Shown: positions 10,503 to 18,128, numbered from the stretch's first letter. The stretch is DNA of 64,000 nt from Streptococcus sp. 29892 (GCF_032594935.1 NZ_CP118734.1:834001-898000); one strand, 5' to 3'. Notes: a model not told the origin generated them from the sequence alone. Made by a program: numbers and translations.

Positions 10503-10652
10503 CTTATGTATACCTGCTAAGTGTACAAAATGTTCCTCAGAAAACGTAAGATTGAGAGTTGTTTGCTGTCCTTTTCGTCCTAAAATAATTTGATAGGTTT
10601 TTGAAAGGAGTTTTTTATAATTTCTTGCGGATGAGAGTAATAATGATTCCAT
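10476..10652 (-). pseudogene. N-terminal fragment of a PBECR4-family (barnase/EndoU/RelE-like nuclease fold) protein
   Basis: This 58-codon minus-strand frame has a good ribosome site (AAGGAA, 5 nt before ATG). It reads SLLLSSARNYKKLL, then YQIILGRKG and SEEHFVHLAGIHKL. These are the hallmarks of the phage-associated PBECR4 family as I know it. After HKLK it runs into the reverse complement of the end of recombinase 2 and stops, so only about the first 50 native residues remain. Family members are small proteins predicted to have an RNase/RelE-like fold, mostly found on phages and ICEs. It sits directly behind a promoter-RNA-terminator unit on the same strand. The family call is from memory of the motif and is moderately firm. 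Confidence 0.6.
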
Positions 10653-10664
10653 GTATTTCCTTAG

Positions 10665-10811
10665 AAAAAAGGACAGGATAACCTGCCCTTAGTAATGAGT
10701 GTTTTCAGTGTTGGCTTGAGGTGTTCACACACAACCCTGGTAAAGCTCCAGCCACAGTCAAACCAACCGACCATAGACCTTCAACGCTTAGTAAATACTC
10801 TTGTTATCTAC
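10665..10811 (-). ncRNA. Predicted ~147-nt small RNA with its own promoter and terminator
   Basis: On the minus strand a consensus sigma-70 promoter (TTGATT at 10846-10841, 17-bp spacer, TATAAT at 10823-10818) should start an RNA near 10811. It ends in a Rho-independent terminator (AGGGCAGG, TTAT, CCTGTCCT, then T6; 10690-10665). The RNA has no convincing coding frame and has local hairpins, such as CTGG/CCAG around AGCTTTA and GTGT/ACAC around GTGA. Its terminator lies only about 13 bases before the start of the truncated PBECR4-type gene on the same strand. I do not recognise it as a known Rfam family. Confidence 0.55.
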
Positions 10812-10817
10812 AGTTTT

Positions 10818-10846
10818 ATTATATAGAAAATGTTCTATTAAATCAA
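10818..10846 (-). promoter_or_regulatory. Consensus sigma-70 promoter of the small RNA
   Basis: Minus strand: TTGATT, 17-bp spacer, TATAAT. It is one of the best promoter matches in the window and drives the RNA described at 10665-10811. Confidence 0.75.
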
Positions 10847-10898
10847 GTATTTTACAAAAAAATCATTATTCTGCAATTAGTCTCAGGATAAGTTGAAG

Positions 10899-11198
10899 TT
10901 AGAGATTAGTAGGTCTTGTTTTTACTCCTAGATACTGATATAAACGAACAAGCCTATTATCTTTTAGTGATTCAACATTGAACATAAAATAATGGTCTTG
11001 ATAATCTTTAGCGTTTTCTTTGTTCAATTTGAAATAGGATTTTTGAGATTTGGCCATGGCAAGCATAATATCATCTGTTAAAAATGTTAGTGGTGTATCT
11101 AGAGCAGAATAGCGATAGAAATCCGCTTCAAATTTTCGGTAACTGTCACTAAAATAGTCCATCTGGAGTTGGTTCTTATTAAAATCAAGCTGATTCAT
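10899..11198 (-). CDS. Small ICE protein, DUF5960-like (tentative)
   Basis: The 99-residue hydrophilic protein has many aromatic residues and no membrane segment or signal peptide. Segments such as KNQLQMDYFSDSYRKFE and DTPLTFLTDDIM recall the DUF5960 family that follows a YolD-like gene and a Y-family polymerase gene in Tn5252-type ICEs. Its ATG overlaps the end of the upstream YolD-like frame by 14 bp, the overlap of a real operon. The function is unknown. It appears intact but has lost its upstream operon partners. Confidence 0.65.
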   Translation of the reverse strand: MNQLDFNKNQLQMDYFSDSYRKFEADFYRYSALDTPLTFLTDDIMLAMAKSQKSYFKLNKENAKDYQDHYFMFNVESLKDNRLVRLYQYLGVKTRPTNL

Positions 11199-11367
11199 AC
11201 TCTACCTCCAAGTCTATTGCAAGAATATCAGATATTTGGATACTGATGTAGCCTTCTTTTGTTTCAAATGAAATCGATTGAAAAGTCAAGTTCTTTATTT
11301 TCCCTATAAAAACAAAACAATTATTCAGTATTGTGCAGATGGAAATTTTGATGTGCTTTCTATGCAA
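11185..11367 (-). pseudogene. C-terminal remnant of a YolD-like protein
   Basis: The last ~35 codons (ETKEGYISIQISDILAIDLE) resemble the C-terminal beta-strands of YolD-like proteins, which accompany UmuC/ImpB polymerases in ICEs. The upstream ~25 codons look unrelated and lie opposite a plus-strand gene, so only a stump fused to foreign DNA remains. The overlap with the next minus-strand gene is preserved. I infer that a rearrangement breakpoint near 11270-11300 removed the polymerase gene and most of the yolD-like gene. Confidence 0.5.
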
Positions 11368-11745
11368 ATATGCTCCTTGATTACTGAGGGTGTTAATCTC
11401 AGTGAGTATAAAATGCGAGTTGTTTCGGATATAGAGTCTTTCGTTGAGAAGGTACAGATTGTTTCATCTGGGTATGATGATAGAGCAATTGAGCTTATGA
11501 AGTTTATGAATAGTCCTCTGGAGGATGGTGATATTCAGTTTAACTATGAACATATGATTTTCACCAAGGTTGGACATGAAAGCTATCAATTTATGTTTAT
11601 TAATAACCAAATTGCAGTAGCATCTCTCGACTTTTCTCAAGAACAATATGAGTACTACCTTGCTGATGTTGAGGACCTAGAAACTAATACATATTACATA
11701 GACTCTAGGTGGGCGGAATCATTTTCTCGTACCAGTTTGATGTAA
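11278..11745 (+). CDS. Unrecognised acidic protein with unclear start
   Basis: The frame begins with a TTG at 11278 without a ribosome site, inside the breakpoint region; the first ATG is at 11362. The ~155 codons encode a soluble, acidic protein with many Tyr and Phe (for example QEQYEYYLADVEDLE) and no recognisable motif. It lies just before the third recombinase on the same strand and may be an original neighbour of the recombinase set whose 5' end was lost. I do not recognise the family. Confidence 0.5.
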   Translation: MKSQVLYFPYKNKTIIQYCADGNFDVLSMQICSLITEGVNLSEYKMRVVSDIESFVEKVQIVSSGYDDRAIELMKFMNSPLEDGDIQFNYEHMIFTKVGHESYQFMFINNQIAVASLDFSQEQYEYYLADVEDLETNTYYIDSRWAESFSRTSLM

Positions 11746-11873
11746 AATTAAAAATTTATTTACAAGTATAAATGGACTAATTTTTAGTTAGGTCATTTTT
11801 TATCTTCTAATTTAGAAAAATGTAGTTAATATATATAATTATTATGTAGATTTCTAGAAAGGAGGTAAAACCA

Positions 11874-12986
11874 ATGGTAAGACGGAATTCTAAAATTACT
11901 CGTCAACAGAAGAAAATTCGAGATGCATTTGTATCTGAGAGAACTGTTGAAATTATTCCTGCAAAGCGAGAGTTCACTGATGTTAAAACTAAGAAGTTGC
12001 GTGTTGCTGCCTATTGTCGAGTAAGTACTTTTGACGAATCTCAGTCAGGTAGTTTTGAACTTCAAAAACAAACCTATATTGAAAGAGTCAATAGTAATCC
12101 TGATTGGATACTGGCTGGAATCTATGCTGACCAAGGAGCATCAGGAACATCAATCAAACGACGTGAACAATTCCAACAGATGCTTCATGATTGTAGATGT
12201 GGGAAGATTGACTTGATAATCGTTAAGAGTGTTAGCAGGTTTGCTCGCAATCAGCTAGATTTCATTAGTATTTACCGAGAGTTGAGGGCACTATCCCCTC
12301 CAGTTGGAATATATATCGAAGATATAAATTTGAATACACTTGATACGAATAGTGAATTCATTCTTGGTATTATGGCCATAGTAGCTCAAGGTGAGAGTGA
12401 ACAAAAAAGTGCGTCAATTACATGGTCTGTAATTGAACGCTTTAAAAGAGGGATACCAATGATTCCTACCCATAACCTTCTTGGGTATACGAAAGACCAG
12501 TATGGTCGAGTAGTGATAGATGAGACAGAAGCAAAAATTGTTCGCCTAATATATGATTCGTACATTGAAGGTATGACTGCAAGTGAGATTGCCTCAACTT
12601 TAATGACTAATCATATACCAACAGTTACTGGTTTGGAGCGTTGGACAAGTTTAGCTGTTTATAATATTCTCAGGAATGAGAAATATAAAGGCGAAATCAT
12701 CATGCAGAAGACATATACTGTTGATTGTTTTAGTCATAAAACACGGAAAAATAATGGTGAAAAGCCAAAATATCGATTAAAAAATGGAATTCCCTCAATC
12801 ATACCAGAATCAAGATGGGATTTAGTTCAAGAATTACTCAAGCAACCTAGAAGAAAATCGAAATCTACTTCTGAGATATTTGTACCTAAACTCTACATCA
12901 AGAAACTCAAATCTGGTAAGTTGAGGGATTTTGTTGTACTTGATCCTAGTTGGAAGTCGGAAGACATTCAAGAAGTTTTTAAATAA
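11874..12986 (+). CDS. Large serine recombinase 3 of the ICE triplet
   Basis: This 370-residue protein starts at an ATG behind AAAGGAGG. The resolvase domain carries catalytic Ser51 in CRVST, DQGASG near 91 and the arginine motif SRFARNQ near 122. A recombinase DNA-binding domain follows at about 190-300. Unlike the other two it has no C-terminal zinc ribbon and ends in a short Lys-rich tail. In triplet systems the shorter member is thought to work with the other two in integration. The gene is intact, and a 139-codon gene follows after 14 bp, probably in the same transcript. Confidence 0.85.
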   Translation: MVRRNSKITRQQKKIRDAFVSERTVEIIPAKREFTDVKTKKLRVAAYCRVSTFDESQSGSFELQKQTYIERVNSNPDWILAGIYADQGASGTSIKRREQFQQMLHDCRCGKIDLIIVKSVSRFARNQLDFISIYRELRALSPPVGIYIEDINLNTLDTNSEFILGIMAIVAQGESEQKSASITWSVIERFKRGIPMIPTHNLLGYTKDQYGRVVIDETEAKIVRLIYDSYIEGMTASEIASTLMTNHIPTVTGLERWTSLAVYNILRNEKYKGEIIMQKTYTVDCFSHKTRKNNGEKPKYRLKNGIPSIIPESRWDLVQELLKQPRRKSKSTSEIFVPKLYIKKLKSGKLRDFVVLDPSWKSEDIQEVFK

Positions 12987-13000
12987 GAAAGAGGTAAATT

Positions 13001-13420
13001 ATGCGTTTTAAAGATTTTAATCTTGAAGTTGTTAATGTTGAACGTTACTCATCAGATTATAGTATGACAGTGAACAAGAACTTTGTTACATTTAGTAAAG
13101 GAATCATCCAAGCTTTAGAATACCCAGCACATGTACTTGTTGCTTTTAATAAGGATACAAAGGTAATGGGTATACAAGTTTGTCGGGCAAAAACTAGGGG
13201 AGCATTTTCTTTTTCAAAACCTGTTGGGGAGCAAAAAGGTATTGTTCAGGTAGGTCATAAAAATTTAAAAGAAACACTCTTAACAATTATGAGTGAATGG
13301 AAATCTGATAAGCGTTATAGGGTAGAGGGGATTCACATTCCTGAAGATAAGGCTTTTATTTTTGAATTGAAAGATTTTGAGGAACTAACTGATTTTCGTA
13401 AAAACGACAATAATAAATAG
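13001..13420 (+). CDS. Unrecognised protein coupled to the serine recombinase
   Basis: This is a 139-residue soluble protein, slightly basic at the start and acidic at the end, with alternating beta-type segments (VLVAFNKDTKVMGIQVCRAK) and no membrane segment. AAGAGGT precedes the ATG and the gene starts 14 bp after recombinase 3, so the two are probably co-translated. A gene in this position could encode an accessory factor for recombination, but nothing in the sequence proves that. Confidence 0.7.
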   Translation: MRFKDFNLEVVNVERYSSDYSMTVNKNFVTFSKGIIQALEYPAHVLVAFNKDTKVMGIQVCRAKTRGAFSFSKPVGEQKGIVQVGHKNLKETLLTIMSEWKSDKRYRVEGIHIPEDKAFIFELKDFEELTDFRKNDNNK

Positions 13421-13732
13421 TATGGAATTAAGATAAAAATTATTGGTGGGAGTACAACTAATGTATTCCTGCCATTTTTAATGTATTTATATAAGCAATT
13501 TCCATTTACCCTGTGGGGATGTGTTGTCGGCATTGTTACTGGTTTTAGATACTTCGATAGTTGGTCCGTGCAAATGATAGTGGAGTCCCAATTGAAGTAC
13601 TTTTCTCGTTTCTATCACTGCGTCAAAAATAGGGCAAAAATTTGCTCTATAGATTTAGAGGTGATGGATAGGGTTCAATTCCGGCGAGAGTATATACGGG
13701 TAATGGGAGCTAAGGTAGAATTATTGATGTAA
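13421..13732. other. Non-coding or decayed sequence at the probable right end of the element
   Basis: I see no convincing gene here. Open frames exist (one of 83 codons from 13481) but they lack a ribosome site and a protein-like composition. Base use changes after about 13,530. The right attachment junction of the serine-recombinase element is expected in or near this stretch, but I could not identify paired attachment repeats because the other end is not in the window. Confidence 0.4.
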
Positions 13733-13780
13733 AAAAGTCTGTGACGATAGTGGTAAAACAATCTAGTTACAGATTTTTTT
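13733..13780 (+). terminator. Terminator at the element/chromosome border
   Basis: Stem AAAAGTCTGTGAC (13733-13745) and GTTACAGATTTTT (13766-13778), with G-T wobbles, ending in a T run. It isolates the recombinase region from the helicase gene downstream. Confidence 0.75.
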
Positions 13781-14000
13781 GTGTTTCTGTGGTATAATTC
13801 AAGTGATATTAAAATGGAGATTGTAAGAAATTGTCCAAGAAATCTTTGAGGAAGACCAAATTGATCATTTTGCTATCTGTTTGGCATTTAGATTTTCTAG
13901 AGTGTTATCTAAATTAGAACTATCTAACAAACAATCAATTTTTAGGCTGTTGAAGAAGTTTATGTATATTAGCAGAGAGTGATTCTTTTGAAGGAGGATT
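13781..14000 (+). other. Leader region of the nuclease-helicase gene with a possible gene remnant
   Basis: A TATAAT at 13793-13798 could be the -10 box of the downstream gene; the -35 is poor. A frame without a start codon runs from about 13,829 to a stop near 13,982 (EIVQEIFEEDQID to KKFMYISRE). It has protein-like composition and may be the tail of a lost gene. AAGGAGG at 13991-13997 is the ribosome site of the next gene. Confidence 0.35.
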
Positions 14001-16148
14001 ATGGCAAAATATAGTACCAACGAACATGGTGTTATCGAGATTGATTTTGAAGGAGTAATTCCTGGTGCGGATATCCGAAATAAAATGAAGGCTGTAAAGT
14101 ATCGTTGGAACCCCGGTAGAAAAGTTTGGTACACCTGTCAGGACAGTATGACTCTTGCTCTAGCAAAGGAAATATGTGATGGGGATACTGAACTGGTACC
14201 AGTAAGTCCTGTTAAATGGGTTCCCCCGGCAGATTATGCGTTGAAGGTTACTATTGGTGAGATGCTAAATGCCTCACCAGCCATATTAAAAGGTTGGGAG
14301 GATGTTCTCAAAACACATGTGAATGGCGTCATGTCGGAGGATAATGTAGCTCATTCAGGTCAGGCTGTGAGTAGAGCTCAAACATCTGTTTGGATGGACT
14401 GCTTTGATTTTATCAGGGCTAATCTGGCCTCCCTACCTTCTTCCATGTGGACCTTTGAGCTGATTTTTGAATACAGCCTTCCAGGAACAGTTCATCAACG
14501 TCCAGATGTATTTCTTCTTACAAATACTAAGACTATCATTTTAGAATTTAAAAAGAAGGTTTCCCCACAAATCGGCAGCAATAAGGATGATGTTGCACAA
14601 GCTATTCGGTATAAAAAGTGGCTGGAAAATCATCATAAGGTGACGAGAGAGCGCCATCTTGATGTGAACAGTTATCTTGTATGCACCCCAGATAATTCTG
14701 TAGCAGGAACACTTAGAGGAGTAGAGATACTGACAAAGGACAATTTCTGTTCTACTATTGAGCGAGAGCTTACTGGTGAAAGTATCTGTACGTTTACTGA
14801 GGAATGGATTAAATCCCCTAAAACAGAAATGCCAGATATGCTTCAGGCTATTGAAATCATGTATCGAGATGGGCGTATTCCTTACATTTCAGATGTTAAT
14901 AAAAAATGCTTGAAGACAGTACAGAAGCATATAGAAGAGGCTAAACATCAACAGAAGAAAATTCTTATCCTGATCAATGGTGTACCAGGTGCAGGAAAAA
15001 CTGCTGTAGGTCAGAGTGTCGTGTATGAGCAGAACAGAGATGGCCAGGCGAATGCGGTTTATCTATCTGGAAATGGACCACTGGTGGAAGTTCTACAATA
15101 CCAGATCAATCAAGTCGGAAACAATAAGCATATGGGGGAGAATGCTATTCAAGGATTGAAGGAATTCAAGTCTACCTATTTCTCCAAAAGTGATAGGAAG
15201 AATACGAGCGTGCCTGAGCAAACCGTCCTTATCTTTGACGAAGCTCAAAGGGCTTGGGATGCAGCTACGTTAGACCGTGGTTTTAGTGAGCCTCAGGGAT
15301 TATTTGATGTTGGCAACAGAATTTATGGGGCCAAAGGCTACGCAGTATTGATCGGTCTTTATGGGGACGGGCAGAGTATTTATAGGGGTGAGGAGGCAGG
15401 TATGTCTCTCTGGGAAGAGGCCCTTAAGCACAATAGAGAATGGAGTATTTTTGCATCAGAATCACTTATGGCACAGATACATGGGCTCGAAAGTCAGAAA
15501 ATACTAGATGATGACCTCTTCTTGCCAGTATCTCTTAGAGCAGATTTTATCGATTGCAGTAAATGGGTGGAGCAAGCTATAGGAAGAACAGGTGTTACGC
15601 TACAGCAAGCTCAAGCGGAGCTGGCTGAGCTGCAGAAAACATCCATGCGAATCTGTGTCACCAGAGATTTTGAAAAGGTGAAGGCGCGTGCGACTGTTAT
15701 TTATCAGGAGCATCCAGACTGGAAATACGGCATTCTGATTTCAAATTTTGCGGAGCAAAGCATTATTCGAAAAGCATTTCCATATTGGAATATTGGTTAT
15801 AGAGGTTCTAATGAGGTATCGAATGGTAGGTACGGTCCCTGGTTTGCAGGTGATTGTAAAGAATTGAACAAGGCTTGTTCAGTCTACGGCAGCCAGGGGC
15901 TTGAACTTGATTGTCCGATCATTTTATTTGGTGGCGGCTATGTTCGTCAAGCGGGCCAGTGGCTTGCAAGAGGAGCTACCTACAATCGACAAAAGGAAAA
16001 GTTTCTGGATCCTGAAACAATCGTTGAGAACAATTTTAGAGTTTTGTTTACCCGGGCTCGTAAGGAAATGATTCTCTTGATTCCTGATGATCCCGTTCTG
16101 GATGAGACCTACGATTACTTCGTCAACATGGGAATGGACCTTTTGTGA
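14001..16148 (+). CDS. PD-(D/E)xK-type nuclease fused to DUF2075 (Schlafen-like) helicase
   Basis: This is a 715-residue single gene. Residues 1-60 contain YRWNPGRKVWY, resembling the small HARP/DUF5710-type nucleic-acid-binding module. Residues ~165-190 have PDVFLL followed by ILEFKKK, the D...ExK signature of PD-(D/E)xK nucleases. From ~300 a DUF2075/superfamily-1 helicase follows, with Walker A GVPGAGKTA near 328, Walker B FDEAQRAWD near 412, and a C-terminal LFTRARK segment typical of motif VI. Helicase-nuclease fusions of this type are known or suspected phage-defence enzymes. The gene stands alone, with its own ribosome site and terminator, at the border of an ICE. A defence role is inferred from domain content and location; repair is the alternative. 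Confidence 0.75.
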   Translation: MAKYSTNEHGVIEIDFEGVIPGADIRNKMKAVKYRWNPGRKVWYTCQDSMTLALAKEICDGDTELVPVSPVKWVPPADYALKVTIGEMLNASPAILKGWEDVLKTHVNGVMSEDNVAHSGQAVSRAQTSVWMDCFDFIRANLASLPSSMWTFELIFEYSLPGTVHQRPDVFLLTNTKTIILEFKKKVSPQIGSNKDDVAQAIRYKKWLENHHKVTRERHLDVNSYLVCTPDNSVAGTLRGVEILTKDNFCSTIERELTGESICTFTEEWIKSPKTEMPDMLQAIEIMYRDGRIPYISDVNKKCLKTVQKHIEEAKHQQKKILILINGVPGAGKTAVGQSVVYEQNRDGQANAVYLSGNGPLVEVLQYQINQVGNNKHMGENAIQGLKEFKSTYFSKSDRKNTSVPEQTVLIFDEAQRAWDAATLDRGFSEPQGLFDVGNRIYGAKGYAVLIGLYGDGQSIYRGEEAGMSLWEEALKHNREWSIFASESLMAQIHGLESQKILDDDLFLPVSLRADFIDCSKWVEQAIGRTGVTLQQAQAELAELQKTSMRICVTRDFEKVKARATVIYQEHPDWKYGILISNFAEQSIIRKAFPYWNIGYRGSNEVSNGRYGPWFAGDCKELNKACSVYGSQGLELDCPIILFGGGYVRQAGQWLARGATYNRQKEKFLDPETIVENNFRVLFTRARKEMILLIPDDPVLDETYDYFVNMGMDLL

Positions 16149-16198
16149 TGTCTGTATGCTTCTATGACTGTTGAAGAGAAAATGTTTATTTTATTATA

Positions 16199-16233
16199 GA
16201 AGAGGATAGCAGTTTCGATTGTTGTCCTCTTTG
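16199..16233 (+). terminator. Terminator of the nuclease-helicase gene
   Basis: AGAGGATA and TGTCCTCT arms around about 15 bases, followed by TTGTTTT. A moderate hairpin 50 bp after the stop codon. Confidence 0.6.
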
Positions 16234-16324
16234 TTTTAGATTGGAATGAATTTGAAAATACTGTCGTCAACTAGTTAATGATATTTGTAAAATCACATAT
16301 TTTCTTGAATATGTAAATTTTTGT

Positions 16325-16364
16325 TTGTAAAACGCTTACATTTTTTCTAAAAATATAGTATTAT
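16325..16364 (+). promoter_or_regulatory. larB promoter overlapping a cre-like palindrome
   Basis: TTACAT (16336-16341), a 17-bp spacer and TATTAT (16359-16364) form a promoter. The palindrome TGTAAAACGCTTACA (16326-16340) overlaps the -35 and resembles a CcpA cre site with one extra base. Catabolite repression of larB is therefore plausible. GGGTTAGG serves as ribosome site. Confidence 0.5.
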
Positions 16365-16400
16365 ATGATTATAATAAAATATTAAATAAAGGGTTAGGAT

Positions 16401-17063
16401 ATGGATTTAGGAAAAATGAGTCATGTTGATCTAGATAGAATCAATATCAAGGGCTTCCCTGAAATCATCTATGGTTTACATAAAACGCCTCTACAAATTT
16501 TAGAAGTAGCGCTGAAGTTAGATGCCGCCAATCAACCTGTTATGATTACAAAATTATCCTTTGATAAATGGAAGGAGCTAGAGGATAAGCCACCTAATGG
16601 TTCTTATTTTGAGTCCAGTCAAATTTGGTATAACAGGCCATTTCCGACAATGAAAAATGGGAAGATTTTAGTTCTATCTGCTGGGACCTCTGATTCTCAA
16701 GTTGTGGAGGAGGCAGCAGTAGTCAGTCAATGGATGGGTTGCCAAACGGACGTTTTACAAGATGTAGGAGTAGCAGGACTTGGTCGACTGCTAGGACAAT
16801 TAGAAACCATTCGAGAAGCCAGTGTCATTATTGTGGTTGCAGGCATGGAAGGTGCGCTTCCGAGTGTGGTATCTGGCTTAGTATCGGTACCAGTCATTGC
16901 TGTACCAACATCAGTTGGCTACGGAGCAAACCTGGATGGCTTGACGACACTTTTGGCCATGACAACCTCTTGTTCATCTGGTATTAGTGTTGTTAATATC
17001 GACAATGGCTTTGGGGCAGCTTATCAAGCTTCCCTAATTATAAAATTGATGAATCAAGACTAA
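16401..17063 (+). CDS. larB: Nickel-pincer cofactor biosynthesis protein LarB
   Basis: This 220-residue protein has a C-terminal AIR-carboxylase-like (PurE-type) domain. LSAGTSDSQVVEEA, GVAGLGRL, VVAGMEGALPSVV and SVGYGANLDG are all typical of LarB. LarB carboxylates and hydrolyses nicotinic acid adenine dinucleotide as the first step to the nickel-pincer nucleotide of lactate racemase. The full pathway also needs LarC and LarE. In this window only a 15-codon stump of a LarC-like start follows, and no larE or larA is present, so the protein may be an orphan. Its length is at the short end for the family. Confidence 0.88.
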   Translation: MDLGKMSHVDLDRINIKGFPEIIYGLHKTPLQILEVALKLDAANQPVMITKLSFDKWKELEDKPPNGSYFESSQIWYNRPFPTMKNGKILVLSAGTSDSQVVEEAAVVSQWMGCQTDVLQDVGVAGLGRLLGQLETIREASVIIVVAGMEGALPSVVSGLVSVPVIAVPTSVGYGANLDGLTTLLAMTTSCSSGISVVNIDNGFGAAYQASLIIKLMNQD

Positions 17064-17097
17064 CTTTTAGGATTAGAATGAAAGTGAGGTTTTCAAA

Positions 17098-17142
17098 ATG
17101 GATTTGTTTGTGGATTGCAGGTATGGTATTGCAGGTGACATC
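17098..17142 (+). pseudogene. larC stump fused in frame to galM
   Basis: ATG 17098, behind an AGTGAGG ribosome site and 34 bp after larB, opens a frame reading DLFVDCRYGIAGD. This matches the conserved LarC N-terminus (pattern LDxxxGIAGDM). At the position of the expected Met of GDM the sequence becomes the start of galM in the same frame. I infer that a deletion removed the rest of larC and anything between it and galM. Confidence 0.65.
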
Positions 17143-18123
17143 ATGAATGCTATAGATATTCAACCGTTTGGTTTAGGTTCACTCAGCTATCGTTTGCAAA
17201 ATTCCAAAGGTATGCAGGTTGTTTTGACTGATTTTGGCGCAAGGATTGTTCAGATTTTACTCCCAGTGGAAGAAGAAAAGGGATTACGAAATGTCTGTCT
17301 AAGTCGTCATTCTGCAGAGGAATACCAAGAACCCCCCTATATTGGGGCGACTGTTGCTCCAGTAGCTGGTCGCTTGTTCCAAGGGGACATTACACTTTAT
17401 GATCGTGTGCTAGAATTGACAGAGAACGGTCCTGGATTTTCCCTACATTCAGGACCAAAATCAGCTAGTATGCAGTTATGGCAGTCAGAATGCGATGCTA
17501 AAAACAATAGTGTCACCTTTACCTTGACCCTAGCCGATAACTACAATGGATTTCCAGGCCCTATTCAATTATCAGCTAGCTATTGTTTGAGAGAAGATAA
17601 TTCACTCTATGTGAGCTACAAGGGAAGAAGTAGTCAAGCAACACTATTTAATCCTACCAACCATGCTTTCTTCAATTTGGCAGGAAATTTTATGGAGCCT
17701 ATTCATGACCATATCTTACAGATGGAGGCTGATAGGGTTCAATATTATACTGAGGATGGCAGATTTGATGGCCTTCATCAGGTGAAGCAAACTCCTTATG
17801 ATTTTCGTTCTGAAAAATCGTTTGGGGATGGATTAAGTCAATCTCATCCGCAGCTGGAGCTTTTAGGTGGTTTTGATAATTGCTGGCTACTGACATGTCC
17901 GGAAAAAGCAGCAACCGTGACCAGTCCAGATGGTAAGATTAAACTTCATCTTTCTACCAATCAAGACGGTGTGGTCATCTATACCTATAATAACAATAAT
18001 CCAAAGCTTGCAGTCAAACAAGGAGCCTTTAGTTTAGAGTGCCTGGCTTCGATAGAGGAAAGTCACTTGCTGGAACCAGAAAAGACAGTAGAGTCTTGGA
18101 CATGCTATCGATTTGAATACTAA
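17143..18123 (+). CDS. galM: Aldose 1-epimerase (mutarotase)
   Basis: From ATG 17143 the protein has about 326 residues and a full mutarotase fold: GARIVQILLP near the start, GATVAPVAGRL, FSLHSG with the first catalytic-type His, NPTNHAFFNLAG with the second, and a late Glu in SLECLAS. It interconverts alpha and beta anomers of galactose or glucose. The frame is open upstream to 17098, adding 15 LarC-like residues, so translation may now begin at the larC start and yield a fusion. The only ribosome-like sequence before 17143 is a weak AGGTG. Expression now probably depends on the larB promoter. Confidence 0.85.
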   Translation: MNAIDIQPFGLGSLSYRLQNSKGMQVVLTDFGARIVQILLPVEEEKGLRNVCLSRHSAEEYQEPPYIGATVAPVAGRLFQGDITLYDRVLELTENGPGFSLHSGPKSASMQLWQSECDAKNNSVTFTLTLADNYNGFPGPIQLSASYCLREDNSLYVSYKGRSSQATLFNPTNHAFFNLAGNFMEPIHDHILQMEADRVQYYTEDGRFDGLHQVKQTPYDFRSEKSFGDGLSQSHPQLELLGGFDNCWLLTCPEKAATVTSPDGKIKLHLSTNQDGVVIYTYNNNNPKLAVKQGAFSLECLASIEESHLLEPEKTVESWTCYRFEY

Positions 18124-18128
18124 AAGTT

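Noticed and set aside
10681..10811. Fst/par-type type I toxin gene in the small RNA
   Set aside because: No short hydrophobic peptide frame with a ribosome site is present on either strand of the RNA segment.
13670..13700. tRNA-like T-arm (GGTTCAATTCC)
   Set aside because: The flanking bases do not pair to form a T stem, and no acceptor, D or anticodon arms can be drawn.
13481..13732. 83-codon open frame
   Set aside because: It has no ribosome site, odd composition and no recognisable motif; it is treated as non-coding or decayed border DNA.
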